This document shows, in pieces, positions 37,903 through 47,984 of a stretch of 64,000 bases of DNA. This DNA comes from Burkholderiales bacterium. Its GTDB lineage: Bacteria; Pseudomonadota; Gammaproteobacteria; Burkholderiales; Burkholderiaceae_C. The position numbers were made by a program, and so were the translations under genes. The notes under the pieces are model-generated. The model did not search any database. It saw only the letters and a program-made list of their open reading frames with translations, and was not told where the DNA came from. Where the stretch lies: NCBI GenBank assembly GCA_025358485.1, contig JANYJJ010000150.1, positions 57,517-121,516 of the forward strand, given 5' to 3'. The first letter of the stretch is position 1. Each line of letters starts with the position of its first letter.

Positions 37903-38858
37903 CTTGACGGCCCCGCGCTGATCTTCTGAAACACCACCGCCGCCACCACGATGGCCCCGGTGCCCACGTCTTGCAAAAACGATTGCACATTCAGGATGGT
38001 CAGCCCATTCGCCAAGATGCCCAAAGTGGCCGCGCCCAACAAGCTGCCCAGCACATGCGGTGTGCCGCTGCGGTGGGCCGTCATGCCCAAAAACGCGGCG
38101 GCGTAGGCAGGCAAAAACAAGCCGTTGCCGCCTGTGGGGTGGGCCGAGCCCAAGCGCGACGCCAACAACACGCCCGCGCCGGTGGCCGCCATGGCGCACA
38201 GCCCAAATGCCCACACTTTGTGACGCATCACATTGACGCCCACCAAGCGGGCCGCGCGTTCGTTGCCGCCCACGGCATAAAGCTGCCGGCCAAACGCGGT
38301 GCGGTGCATCAGCACCCAAGCCAGCGCCACCACCGCTGCCATCACGATGGAGGGCCCTGGCACGCCAAGCCACACGGCGCGGCCCAGCAGCGTGAAGCCT
38401 TCGGGAATTTTGTCGAACACGGTGGAGCCACCCGTGAGCCAAAACGTGAAGCCCGCCAGCATGGTGCCGGTGGCCAAGGTGGTGATGAAGGACAAAAGTT
38501 GGAAGCGGCCCACCAACCAACCATTGACCATGCCAAACAACAAACCCGCCGCGAGTGTGAGCAGCACTGCCACAGGCAAAGGCATGCCGACCACGGCCAA
38601 CTGCGCCGCCATGACGCCGCCCAAACTGGCCGACGCGCCCACCGACAAATCAAACTCACCCGCGGCCATCACCAACGTGGCACCGACAGCCACCAACACC
38701 AAGAAGGCGATCTGGCGGCTGACATTGACGGCGTTGCCGAAGGTGGCAAAGGCGTTGGGACTGAGCGCGGCAAACACCAGGCAAATCAACAGCAACGCGG
38801 CGACGGTGCCGTAGGCACGCAAATAGGTTCGTAAACCGTGTGATGCGGTTGCCGTCAT
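37899..38858 (-). CDS. Sugar ABC transporter permease (RbsC-like)
   Basis: 'VMAAGEFDLSVGASASLGGVMAAQLAV', 'YAVGGNERAARLVGVNV'. Confidence 0.92.
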   Translation of the reverse strand: MTATASHGLRTYLRAYGTVAALLLICLVFAALSPNAFATFGNAVNVSRQIAFLVLVAVGATLVMAAGEFDLSVGASASLGGVMAAQLAVVGMPLPVAVLLTLAAGLLFGMVNGWLVGRFQLLSFITTLATGTMLAGFTFWLTGGSTVFDKIPEGFTLLGRAVWLGVPGPSIVMAAVVALAWVLMHRTAFGRQLYAVGGNERAARLVGVNVMRHKVWAFGLCAMAATGAGVLLASRLGSAHPTGGNGLFLPAYAAAFLGMTAHRSGTPHVLGSLLGAATLGILANGLTILNVQSFLQDVGTGAIVVAAVVFQKISAGPSR

Positions 38859-40423
38859 GTGGTGACGGCCTGCTCAGGAGCCGCATCAAAACACCAACGC
38901 AGCACTTCAGGCGCATGCAGCCGCGCACCTTGCAAGTTGGCCACCGTCACGCCTTCACGCAGCACCACCACGCGCTGCGCCAGCTCCAGCATCTCGGTCA
39001 AATCTGAAGTGACAACCAAGGCCGCGCCGCCACGCGCGCAGTGCTCGCGCAGCAACTGGTGAATCGCGCGGCGCGTGGTCACGTCGACGGCTTGCGTGGG
39101 CTCGTCACACAACAGCACTTTTGCATTCATGGCCAAGGCGCGCGCAAACACCACCTTTTGTTGATTGCCACCGCTGAGTTCGACCACGCTTTGCTCGGGC
39201 CCGGTGGCTTTGATGTTCAGGCCGTGCATGGCAGTCACAGCCGCTTCGCGCTCACGACTCCAAGACAAGCAACCGAAGCCGCGTGCAGTGGCAAAGCGCT
39301 CCAAAAACGGCAGCGTGAGGTTGTCGCGCACGCGCATGTTCAGCACCAAGGCATGACCGCGTCGGTCTTCCGGAATCAACACCCAACCACGCGCAGAAGC
39401 GGCTTGCGGGTTGTTGATGTGAACCGGCTGGCCCTGCGCCATCAAAGCGTCAACGCGACCTGCGCGCAATCCCAGCAGCAGCTCCAACAGCTCGGTGCGG
39501 CCCGACCCGGCCAGGCCGTAAAGGCCCAGCAGCTCACCGGCGTGCAGCGTGAGGCTGGCGTTGCGCAGCTTGCCGTCAGCGGTGGAAGCGTGCGTGACTT
39601 CAAGCACCGCCGCTGCATGGGTCGAGGCTGGCACGGCTTGATTTGAAACGGCTGCGGGCGGATCTGTTCGCCCCGACATGGCAGCGATCAACGACGCTGG
39701 CGTTTGCCCTTGCGCAGCCACCGTGGTCACCACCGCGCCATTGCGCAGCACGGTGATGCGGTCGGCAATTTGCAGCACTTCGTCAAGCCGATGCGACACA
39801 TAAAGCACGCACTTGCCGCGTTGGCGCAGCACGTCGACTTGACTCAGCAGTTGCTGCGCATCCGTGCTGGTGAGGGCGGCGGTGGGCTCGTCCAAGATGA
39901 GCAAATTAGCCTGAGTCATCAAGCAGCGCACCAGCGCGAGTTGGGTGCGCTGCGTGACGGACAAATCGGCTACCAGCGCGTCGAGCGGCAAGCTCAAACC
40001 CAAAGAAGCGCACGCTTGGGCGGCACGTTGGCGCATGCTCGCGCGGTCGATCAACCAGCGGCCCAAACCGGTCAACACCGGAAATTCTTTGCCTATGAAA
40101 AGGTTGTCCAGCGCCGACAAACTGGCCACCAACTGCGGCTCTTGGTGCACCACCGCCACGCCGCGCGCTGCGGCCTGCGCGGTCGACGCGGGCGCGAAGG
40201 CTGCGCCTTGCAAAAGCACGGTGCCCGCGTCAGCCGCCAAGGCCCCAGTGAGCACATGAATGAGGGTGGACTTGCCTGCGCCGTTTTCACCGATGAGGGC
40301 GTGCACTTCACCGGGTGCCAACGTGAGCGACACCCCCGACAAAGCCGCCACACCGGCAAACGCCTTGGACACACCGCGGACTTCCAACAGTGCGCTCGGC
40401 ACAGGCGTGCGCACAGCCAACAT
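38855..40423 (-). CDS. Sugar ABC transporter ATP-binding protein, two NBDs (RbsA/MglA-like)
   Basis: 'LIGENGAGKSTLIHVLTGAL', 'LLILDEPTAALTSTDAQQLL', 'LSGGNQQKVVFARAL'; start MLAVRTPVPS overlaps the preceding stop codon. Confidence 0.93.
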   Translation of the reverse strand: MLAVRTPVPSALLEVRGVSKAFAGVAALSGVSLTLAPGEVHALIGENGAGKSTLIHVLTGALAADAGTVLLQGAAFAPASTAQAAARGVAVVHQEPQLVASLSALDNLFIGKEFPVLTGLGRWLIDRASMRQRAAQACASLGLSLPLDALVADLSVTQRTQLALVRCLMTQANLLILDEPTAALTSTDAQQLLSQVDVLRQRGKCVLYVSHRLDEVLQIADRITVLRNGAVVTTVAAQGQTPASLIAAMSGRTDPPAAVSNQAVPASTHAAAVLEVTHASTADGKLRNASLTLHAGELLGLYGLAGSGRTELLELLLGLRAGRVDALMAQGQPVHINNPQAASARGWVLIPEDRRGHALVLNMRVRDNLTLPFLERFATARGFGCLSWSREREAAVTAMHGLNIKATGPEQSVVELSGGNQQKVVFARALAMNAKVLLCDEPTQAVDVTTRRAIHQLLREHCARGGAALVVTSDLTEMLELAQRVVVLREGVTVANLQGARLHAPEVLRWCFDAAPEQAVTT

Positions 40424-41931
40424 CAAGCCAACGAGCGCTCGTAAAAAATGCGCCAGCCCACCGGCTCTTGGATCCAATATTGGCGGCGCGTGTGGGGGCG
40501 CTTGTCACCAGGCTCGGTCTCGGTGAAGGTGACCACCATGACGGCATCTCGGTCTTGCCACGACACGATAGATAAGTTGTCGCGCGTGGCTTCTCGCGTG
40601 GGTTCAATCGCATTCGGCGCTGCGAGCCTCCTGTTCACGCGCCGCTGATTCTCTTCGCGAAGCTGCTCGCGCCACGGCGGGCCCAAGGCTTCGGCATCCG
40701 GCAGGTTGACCGACGTGCTGTAGAAGGCGTCGCGCGCCCGCACATCGTTTTGTTTGCGCGCCGTTTGCCACTTGTCAAACTCGCCCAAAAAGTTGGCGTG
40801 GCGGGTTGTCAGCTCTGCTGGTTTGACCCACTCCAAGCGCTCGGCCACGACGATGGGTGTGGCCTGCACGTCGATGTAAGCGCCGAGCTCTTTCAGGTAG
40901 TGATTGGCCAGCGCGATGCAGCCGTCGGTTGCCCAAGGTGCACGTGAATACATGCCTGGAGGTATGCCGTGCAACCAAATCCCATCGCCGCTGCGGCCCT
41001 GCAAGCGGTCGTAAGGGTTGGGGTAATTCAAGGCCAAGGCTTGCTTGCCGTACTTGGCGGGCAAAGTGGCCGAGGGAATTTGCTTGGTCACGAAGTAAAC
41101 GCCCAGCGGCGTGCGCTGGTCACCGGCCACCTGCTTGACCATGCCGTTTTTGCCGATGGACGCGTAGTACTCGCGAATGAGCGACAAGCCCTGTGAGCCG
41201 TTCTCGAACACGTACAAACGCGAGCGCGCCACGTCCACCACCACCGCATGTTTCACGCTCGGCGACAGGCTCACCAAGGCCGATGGCACCAAGCCCGCAG
41301 ACGGCATGACAGACACGGCTTGCACCCGAACCCGCGCTTCGTCGGTCAACTCGTCCAAGCGCTCACGGCCCGCCGTCACCACCTCGCTGGGGGCTGCACC
41401 AAAGCCGGCGGCAGGTTGGGTTTGCGCGGTCAGCAGATCGGCGTAGAGCAACTGCGCCAACGCGAAACCCGGCGCGTCTGTGGCCAAGCGCTGGGCCTTT
41501 TGCATCGCTTGGTCACCGTCCCCTGAAGCCAGCAGGCCGTAGACCTCCAACAAGCGCGCCTCATCTGGCGATGAGCGACGCGGCTCGCGCTTGAGCAGGC
41601 TTTCGGGCGGCACGACGACAAGGCGCTTGGCATCATTGCTTGACGCCACCGAGGTGGTCGGGTTGAGCCGCACTTCTCGCACGGTTTCATTCACCCGAGC
41701 GGCGGGCGCAACCTGTTGCGACTTGAACCACCAAAACGCAACTGCACCCAAGGCACCCAAGGCGGCCAAGGCAGCAAAGAAGCGCCGCTTGCCACGCACT
41801 TGAGCGGCTCGATCTCGGTCAAGCAAGCTAGGCAAGAAGTTGAAGCTGGGCCGCGTGACAGTCGCAGACTCAACTGCACCAGATGCATCAGCAAGCGCTT
41901 GCGCAGCTTTGAAGTTGTCGGGGCTGTTCAT
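40423..41931 (-). CDS. YafK-type L,D-transpeptidase with C-terminal NTF2-like (Cds6-like) domain
   Basis: 'VDVARSRLYVFENG...YYASIGKNGMVKQVAGDQRTPLGVYFV...IWLHGIPPGMYSRAPWATDGCIALANHYLKEL'. Confidence 0.85.
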   Translation of the reverse strand: MNSPDNFKAAQALADASGAVESATVTRPSFNFLPSLLDRDRAAQVRGKRRFFAALAALGALGAVAFWWFKSQQVAPAARVNETVREVRLNPTTSVASSNDAKRLVVVPPESLLKREPRRSSPDEARLLEVYGLLASGDGDQAMQKAQRLATDAPGFALAQLLYADLLTAQTQPAAGFGAAPSEVVTAGRERLDELTDEARVRVQAVSVMPSAGLVPSALVSLSPSVKHAVVVDVARSRLYVFENGSQGLSLIREYYASIGKNGMVKQVAGDQRTPLGVYFVTKQIPSATLPAKYGKQALALNYPNPYDRLQGRSGDGIWLHGIPPGMYSRAPWATDGCIALANHYLKELGAYIDVQATPIVVAERLEWVKPAELTTRHANFLGEFDKWQTARKQNDVRARDAFYSTSVNLPDAEALGPPWREQLREENQRRVNRRLAAPNAIEPTREATRDNLSIVSWQDRDAVMVVTFTETEPGDKRPHTRRQYWIQEPVGWRIFYERSLA

Positions 41932-41965
41932 GGATTCAACCGATGGACTGACTGACGAGAGGAGA

Positions 41966-42883
41966 TCACAACGACACCTCTTCGCGTATCAACCAAATAC
42001 CGTCTCGCAGCACCAGTCCCAAGCGTTTGCGCGCGACCGAGATCACAGCATCCCCGCGATAGCGTTGCAGAAATCGCGCGTTCGCTGTGGGAGGGTCGGT
42101 TCGGGCGCCAGACACAAGGCTGATTTGAACGTCTTCCAGTGTCACGGCGACATCGCGCTTGGACAAAATGCGTTCGCGGCGTTGTGCGAGCCAAGCGGCG
42201 TGGGACGGCGCAGGTGACAAGCGCCCTGCACCGCGAAAATCGGCTTCGTAAGCAGCCGCATACGCAACCATGTCGCGCTGCTCCCAGGCCCGAGCCCAGC
42301 GCTTGACGGCCGAGGTGATGTCGGCAACCGTGGCCGCGTCGGTGCCTTCTGACATTGATTTGGCTTCAGCGGGGACATCGGGTTTGAGCACGGCAACCGT
42401 GAGCGCTGGTCGAATAGATTTCTCGGCGCTGGTCGCCGACGCAAAGTTCGAAAGCGCAGAGTTCAACTCCACGGTCGATGTGGGCATGCGATAGCGTCGC
42501 GCGTGCAGGGTGGTGCCTTGAAAGACGATCAGCACTGTGTCTTCTACTTGAGCGCGTTGGGCGGCTCTCGCGGGGCGCAGCATGTTGAGCAATTTATCGC
42601 CAGGGCCTTCGGCCGCCACAGGCACCAGATCGGCCAGAGTCGGCTCGTAGTTCAAGGCCAGGGCCAAAATGTCGTCAAGCACAGGTTGCAACAAACGCTG
42701 GCGCAACTGCTGCACTTCTGGCGGGGTGAGGTCGTACAAAAACAGCTCGCTCACCAAGCCCTGAGTGTCGGCGCGGCGCAGCACCAAGGGGCTGAAGTCC
42801 AGGGCGAAGGCAGGCACAGCCAAGGCCGCCAAGGCAGTCAACGCCGCACATAGAGTGAACTTCGACAAGCACTCCTTGCTCAT
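41966..42883 (-). CDS. Secreted protein with C-terminal NTF2-like domain related to the flanking genes
   Basis: Signal peptide; 'VKRWARAWEQRDMVAYAAAYEADFRG...RRERILSKRDVAVTLEDVQISL....VARKRLGLVLRDGIWLIREE'. Confidence 0.7.
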   Translation of the reverse strand: MSKECLSKFTLCAALTALAALAVPAFALDFSPLVLRRADTQGLVSELFLYDLTPPEVQQLRQRLLQPVLDDILALALNYEPTLADLVPVAAEGPGDKLLNMLRPARAAQRAQVEDTVLIVFQGTTLHARRYRMPTSTVELNSALSNFASATSAEKSIRPALTVAVLKPDVPAEAKSMSEGTDAATVADITSAVKRWARAWEQRDMVAYAAAYEADFRGAGRLSPAPSHAAWLAQRRERILSKRDVAVTLEDVQISLVSGARTDPPTANARFLQRYRGDAVISVARKRLGLVLRDGIWLIREEVSL

Positions 42884-44196
42884 CAGCGGCCTTTGCCGTT
42901 GTTCTCGCGAACGATCACCCAGCGACCGCCGCGAGACTCAAAGTCCAGCGTTTTGCGGCTCACCAAGCTCAGGCTGTCGGCCGAATAACTCTGCGTGAAG
43001 CTGGCCGACCATTTCGTTTTGCTGCCCGTGATTTTCAAGTCGGACACACCCACGTCGATGTCTTTTTTTCCGTCAATGCGCACACGCCGCGCAGCCTGCC
43101 AAGCGGCTGCGCTGCCCTCGCCGCCCGAGAAACCAGGCGCGTAAGTGGCGATGTAGGCATCAGTCTGTTTGTTCGACCAAGTCCGCGCCCAGTCTTGCAC
43201 TGCCTTGCGAACAGCGGCTTCTTCCGCAGCGGTGCTGGAGGCTGGCGCGGCAGTCGCAGCCGCGACCGCAGGTGCAGGTGCGGGTTTGGATGCCACGAGT
43301 GCAGGTGTGGATGGAGGCGGAACAGCGGGAGCGGGAGCAGGTGACGTTGACGGTTTCAGCGCAAGCACAACGGCTGGCGCGGATGCCGGAATCGCTGCGG
43401 CAGGCGGCTTGATTGCCGCGACGCTGGCTGGTGCGGGTGCTGGTGTTGGACTCGGTGCCGGTGCTGGTGCGGGAGCCGCGGCCACGACCACTTTGGCAGG
43501 CACCGAAGCGGCTGGCACCGGGGCTGGGGTCTGCACAGGTGAAGGCCCGACGGCAACCACAGGTGCGACGGCGACAACAGATGCAGGTGCCGGCGTCTGC
43601 GCCGCAGCCAAAGCCATCGGCGCCATTGCGTCGGTGCCCGCCCAAACAGGAATCAAAGTCAAGCGCGCCGCCGTGGCTTTGCTGTCATCGATGTTCAGCG
43701 CGCGCGCATACGCGGCTCCCGCCAAACGCGCGTTGACGGTGCCGAGGTTGCGGTAAACCGTGTCGTAAGTCGGCCTGCTGCGCAGCGCGGCCTCCAGCGC
43801 GGCGCGCGCTTTGTCGGGCTCACCGCGTTCGGCGTACAGCACAGCCAGATTGTTTTGCGGCTCAGGCAGCATCGGAAAGTCATCGGCCAGTTTGCGAAAA
43901 ATGGCGATGGCTTCGGCGCTGCGTTTTTGGTCAGCCAGTAACACCGCTTTGCGAAAGCGCAGTTGGGGGTCGTTGGGCGATTTGGCGAGCAAGCCTTCGA
44001 CAGTTTTCATTGAATCGACTGGCTGTTGCGGCGCGTTCTGAGTCTGTGGACTGACCACCTGCAAGGTCGGCGCGGCCGCCATCGCAGTCGTCAAAGTGGC
44101 CAGCCCAGACACCAGCACCGACAAGCAAGCTGCGCTCGGAAATGAGAGCAAGTTGGAAACATAAAGCTCGTCTGGCGGCGAAGTGGCTGGTCGCAT
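42883..44196 (-). CDS. TPR protein with Pro/Ala-rich linker and C-terminal NTF2-like domain
   Basis: TPR-like 'FPMLPEPQNNLAVLYAERGEPDKARAALEAALRSRPTYDTVYRNLGTVNARLAG'; C-term 'VQDWARTWSNKQTDAYIATYAPGFSG...LVSRKTLDFESRGGRWVIVRE'. Confidence 0.75.
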   Translation of the reverse strand: MRPATSPPDELYVSNLLSFPSAACLSVLVSGLATLTTAMAAAPTLQVVSPQTQNAPQQPVDSMKTVEGLLAKSPNDPQLRFRKAVLLADQKRSAEAIAIFRKLADDFPMLPEPQNNLAVLYAERGEPDKARAALEAALRSRPTYDTVYRNLGTVNARLAGAAYARALNIDDSKATAARLTLIPVWAGTDAMAPMALAAAQTPAPASVVAVAPVVAVGPSPVQTPAPVPAASVPAKVVVAAAPAPAPAPSPTPAPAPASVAAIKPPAAAIPASAPAVVLALKPSTSPAPAPAVPPPSTPALVASKPAPAPAVAAATAAPASSTAAEEAAVRKAVQDWARTWSNKQTDAYIATYAPGFSGGEGSAAAWQAARRVRIDGKKDIDVGVSDLKITGSKTKWSASFTQSYSADSLSLVSRKTLDFESRGGRWVIVRENNGKGR

Positions 44197-44329
44197 GGAG
44201 GTTCCGTGGTGTCTGATTGCCTGTGCGCGGTCAATCAAGCGAAAGCTGAAAACAGTGTGGAAAACAGTGCGGCAATCAGAGCGTATGACAACCTCAGATT
44301 ATATGAATGCACCATAGCAAACCGCAGGC

Positions 44330-46771
44330 TCAATCCACAGGCGTCAACTTCGCCACCGCCAACGCCAACCACTTCATTCCGTGCCGACCAAAGTTGATCT
44401 GCGCCCGAGCGTCTTCGCCGACGCCTTCCAAGGTGACGATCACGCCTTCGCCGAACTTGTTGTGAAACACGCTTTGACCTGATCGCAGGCCGTGGGCTGT
44501 GGTTTTAGGGCCGGCTGCGAAAGCGGGTGTGGCCGCCGAATTTCGCGCCGCTACATCACCCGCACCGATGATGGAATTCAAGCCCGAGCCACGCGACCAA
44601 CTCGATGCGTATTCGCGCGCAAAGCCCGAACCGAAGGCCTGGTTGCGCGGCGTGATCCACTTCAGCGTGGCTTCGGGCAGCTCGTCAAAAAAGCGGCTCT
44701 TCACGGCGTAGCGCGTTTGCCCGTGCAGCATGCGCGACTGGCTGAAGCTCAGGTACAGCCGCTTGCGTGCCCGCGTGATGGCCACATACATCAGGCGGCG
44801 CTCTTCTTCCAGGCCGTCCAAATCTGACGCGCTGTTTTCGTGAGGGAACAAACCTTCTTCCAAGCCGGTGATAAAGACGGCATCAAATTCCAGGCCTTTG
44901 GCCGAATGCACCGTCATGAGTTGGATGGCGTCTTGGCCCGTCTTGGCTTGGTTGTCGCCTGCCTCCAGCGACGCGTGGGTCAAAAAGGCGGCCAAGGGCG
45001 ACATGATTTCGCCGGTCTCGGCGTCGGGGGCCATGTCGGGGAAGGTGGGGGCAATTTGACCTGTCGCCGCTTCCGCATCGGGCGTACTGAATTCAGCCCG
45101 CCCTGCTTCAAGCGGTTCTATTTCAGAGCGCACTGCTGCGGCGCCGTGCTCATCCACCGGCAGCGCCACGGCGTCTTTGCCAAAGCCTTCTTGCGTGACA
45201 AAAGCTTCGGCGGCGTTGACCAATTCGGCCAAGTTTTCCAAACGGTCTTGGCCTTCTTTGTCGGTTTTGTAGAAGTCGACCAAGCCCGAGGCTTCGAGCA
45301 TGTGATCGATGATTTCGCGCAGCGTCAGGCCGCGTGTGGCGTCACGCATGGCATCCACCAGCGCCACAAACGCCTGCACGTTGTTGCCGCCTTTGCCCGC
45401 CACCGAGCCCACGCTTTGCACCAAGCTGCGACCACTTTGGCGTGCTGCGTCCTGCAGCAATTCGATGGTGCGCGCGCCAATGCCGCGGGTGGGGAAATTC
45501 ACCACGCGCAAAAAACTGGTGTCGTCGTTGGGGTTCTCAATCAGGCGCAGATAACTCAGCGCGTGCTTGACTTCAGCGCGCTCAAAAAAGCGCAAGCCGC
45601 CGTATACCTTGTAGGGAATGGCGGCGTTGAACAGCGCGCTTTCCATCACGCGGCTTTGGGCGTTGCTGCGGTACAGCAGCGCAATGTTCATGCGCGCCGT
45701 GCCGTCGCGGTGCAGTTGCTGCGCTTCTTCGACAAACCACTGCGCCTCGGCATAGTCGCTGGTGGCCTCGAAAACACGCACCGGCTCACCCGGCCCAGCT
45801 TCCGTGCGCAGGTTCTTGCCCAAGCGGCGAGAGTTGCGCGAGATCAGCTCATTCGCGGTGTCCAAAATGTTGCCGAAGCTGCGGTAATTGCGCTCCAGCT
45901 TGATGACCTGCTCAACTTTGTATTCGCGCTCAAACTGCGCCATGTTGCCCACTTGCGCGCCGCGAAACGCGTAGATGCTTTGGTCGTCGTCGCCCACCGC
46001 CATCACGGCGCTGTCGGGGCCCGCAAACATTTTCAGCCAGGCGTATTGCAGTTTGTTGGTGTCTTGAAACTCATCCACCAGCACGTGGCGAAAACGGCGT
46101 TGGTAGTGTTCGCGCAGCGAGGTGTTGTCGCGCATCAGCTCGTAGGTGCGCAACATCAGCTCGGCGAAGTCGACCACGCCTTCTCGCTGGCACTGGTCTT
46201 CATACGCTTGATAAATTTCCACCAGCACGCGGGTTTGTTCGTCGGTCACGCTGATGTCTTTGGGGCGTTGGCCACCGTCTTTCGAGCCAGCGATGAACCA
46301 GCTCACCTTCTTGGGCACGAAGCGTTCTTCATCCAGCTTCATGGCCTTGATGATGCGTTTGACGGCCGACAACTGATCGGCAGTGTCCAAAATTTGAAAG
46401 CCTTGCGGCAACGCGGCCAGCTTCCAATGCGCACGCAAAAATCGGTTGCACAAGCCGTGAAAGGTACCTACCCACATGCCGCGCACAGGAATGGGCAACA
46501 GCGTGCCCAAGCGCAGCAGCATTTCCTTGGCGGCCTTGTTGGTGAACGTCACCGCCATCACACCGCCCGGCGACAACTGACCGGTTTGAATCAACCACGC
46601 AATGCGCGTGGTCAGCACGCGGGTTTTGCCAGAACCGGCACCGGCCAAGATCAAGGCGGGGCGAGCGGGCAAGGTGACTGCGGCGAGCTGCTCGTCGTTC
46701 AGGTTGTGTAGCAAGCTGGACGCGGGCGGGGCGGCATTTGGGTAGGGCTTTTCGTCAGAAATAAAACTCAT
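44330..46771 (-). CDS. uvrD: UvrD/PcrA-family 3'-5' DNA helicase
   Basis: 'LNDEQLAAVTLPARPALILAGAGSGKTRVLTTRIAWLI', 'DEFQDTNKLQYAWL', 'VGDDDQSIYAFRGA', 'TVHSAKGLEFDAVFITGLEEGLFPH'. Confidence 0.95.
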   Translation of the reverse strand: MSFISDEKPYPNAAPPASSLLHNLNDEQLAAVTLPARPALILAGAGSGKTRVLTTRIAWLIQTGQLSPGGVMAVTFTNKAAKEMLLRLGTLLPIPVRGMWVGTFHGLCNRFLRAHWKLAALPQGFQILDTADQLSAVKRIIKAMKLDEERFVPKKVSWFIAGSKDGGQRPKDISVTDEQTRVLVEIYQAYEDQCQREGVVDFAELMLRTYELMRDNTSLREHYQRRFRHVLVDEFQDTNKLQYAWLKMFAGPDSAVMAVGDDDQSIYAFRGAQVGNMAQFEREYKVEQVIKLERNYRSFGNILDTANELISRNSRRLGKNLRTEAGPGEPVRVFEATSDYAEAQWFVEEAQQLHRDGTARMNIALLYRSNAQSRVMESALFNAAIPYKVYGGLRFFERAEVKHALSYLRLIENPNDDTSFLRVVNFPTRGIGARTIELLQDAARQSGRSLVQSVGSVAGKGGNNVQAFVALVDAMRDATRGLTLREIIDHMLEASGLVDFYKTDKEGQDRLENLAELVNAAEAFVTQEGFGKDAVALPVDEHGAAAVRSEIEPLEAGRAEFSTPDAEAATGQIAPTFPDMAPDAETGEIMSPLAAFLTHASLEAGDNQAKTGQDAIQLMTVHSAKGLEFDAVFITGLEEGLFPHENSASDLDGLEEERRLMYVAITRARKRLYLSFSQSRMLHGQTRYAVKSRFFDELPEATLKWITPRNQAFGSGFAREYASSWSRGSGLNSIIGAGDVAARNSAATPAFAAGPKTTAHGLRSGQSVFHNKFGEGVIVTLEGVGEDARAQINFGRHGMKWLALAVAKLTPVD

Positions 46772-46899
46772 CTCCGCATTTTAGGAGTCGCCTGCTTATT
46801 CATTGGCCAGCGCCAACTTGATCGACGAGCCAGAGCCCGAGGAACAGCGTTTCCGATGCTGGGCATGCAAAATCGCAGCTCGAACCTGGAGCCATCGCC

Positions 46900-47877
46900 A
46901 TGGAAATTTTTGACTATGACAACGTGTTGTTGCTGCCGCGCAAATGCCGCGTGGAAAGCCGCAGCGAATGCGACACCTCGGTAGAGTTTGGCGGCCGCCG
47001 TTTTTACTTGCCGGTGGTGCCCGCCAACATGAAGACGGTGTTGGACGAGCCCATCAGCGAATGGCTGGCAGCCAACGGTCACTTCTACGTGATGCACCGA
47101 TTCGACATTGACAACATCGCCTACGCCCAACGCATGCGCGACAAGGGCCTGTTCGTTTCCATCAGCTCAGGCGTGAAACAGCCCGATTACGAGGTGATTG
47201 ACGGTTTGGCGGCGAGCGGGGTGGGGGCCGACTACATCACCATCGACATCGCCCACGGCCATGCCGAGAGTGTGCGCAAAATGATTGAGCACATCAAACA
47301 AAAACTGCCCCACACCTTTGTGATTGCGGGCAATGTGGCCACGCCCGAGGCGGTGATCGATTTAGAAAACTGGGGCGCCGATGCGACCAAGGTGGGCGTG
47401 GGACCGGGCAAGGTTTGCATCACCAAACTCAAAACCGGTTTCGGCACCGGCGGTTGGCAGCTCAGTGCCTTGAAGTGGTGTGCCCGTGTGGCCACCAAAC
47501 CCATCATTGCCGACGGCGGCATCCGCGACCACGGCGACATCGCCAAAAGCATCCGTTTTGGCGCCTCTATGGTGATGATCGGCTCACTGTTCGCGGGCCA
47601 TGAAGAGTCGCCAGGCAAGACCGTTGAAGTCGACGGCCGTTTGTTCAAGGAGTACTACGGCAGCGCCAGTGACTTCAACAAAGGTGAGTACAAACACGTC
47701 GAAGGCAAACGAATTTTGGAGCCTATCAAGGGCAAGCTTGCCAACACTTTGCGCGAGATGCGAGAAGACGTTCAAAGCTCCATCAGCTATGCGGGCGGCA
47801 CCCACTTGTTTGACATCCGCAAGGTCAACTACGTGATCTTGGGTGGCGACAACGCGGGGGAGCATTTGTTGATGTGA
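46900..47877 (+). CDS. guaC: GMP reductase
   Basis: '[47 protein letters not shown]', '[29 protein letters not shown]'. Confidence 0.9.
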   Translation: MEIFDYDNVLLLPRKCRVESRSECDTSVEFGGRRFYLPVVPANMKTVLDEPISEWLAANGHFYVMHRFDIDNIAYAQRMRDKGLFVSISSGVKQPDYEVIDGLAASGVGADYITIDIAHGHAESVRKMIEHIKQKLPHTFVIAGNVATPEAVIDLENWGADATKVGVGPGKVCITKLKTGFGTGGWQLSALKWCARVATKPIIADGGIRDHGDIAKSIRFGASMVMIGSLFAGHEESPGKTVEVDGRLFKEYYGSASDFNKGEYKHVEGKRILEPIKGKLANTLREMREDVQSSISYAGGTHLFDIRKVNYVILGGDNAGEHLLM

Positions 47878-47984
47878 TGGGGCCGCAGTGTTGGATTGCG
47901 TGACTGCAAAACATCTGACGTGAGGCGACGTGTCCGGAATGCAAACGCAAACGCAAAGTGCCCGGGCGGCCTTCGCCTAAAAAA

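Noticed and set aside
36319-38520. 733-aa ORF as a fused kinase
   Set aside because: N-terminal part is out-of-frame translation of the permease gene; true kinase start is 37902
44840-46711. 623-aa plus-strand ORF opposite uvrD
   Set aside because: Antisense shadow of a clear UvrD helicase; composition is His/Gln/Arg-biased
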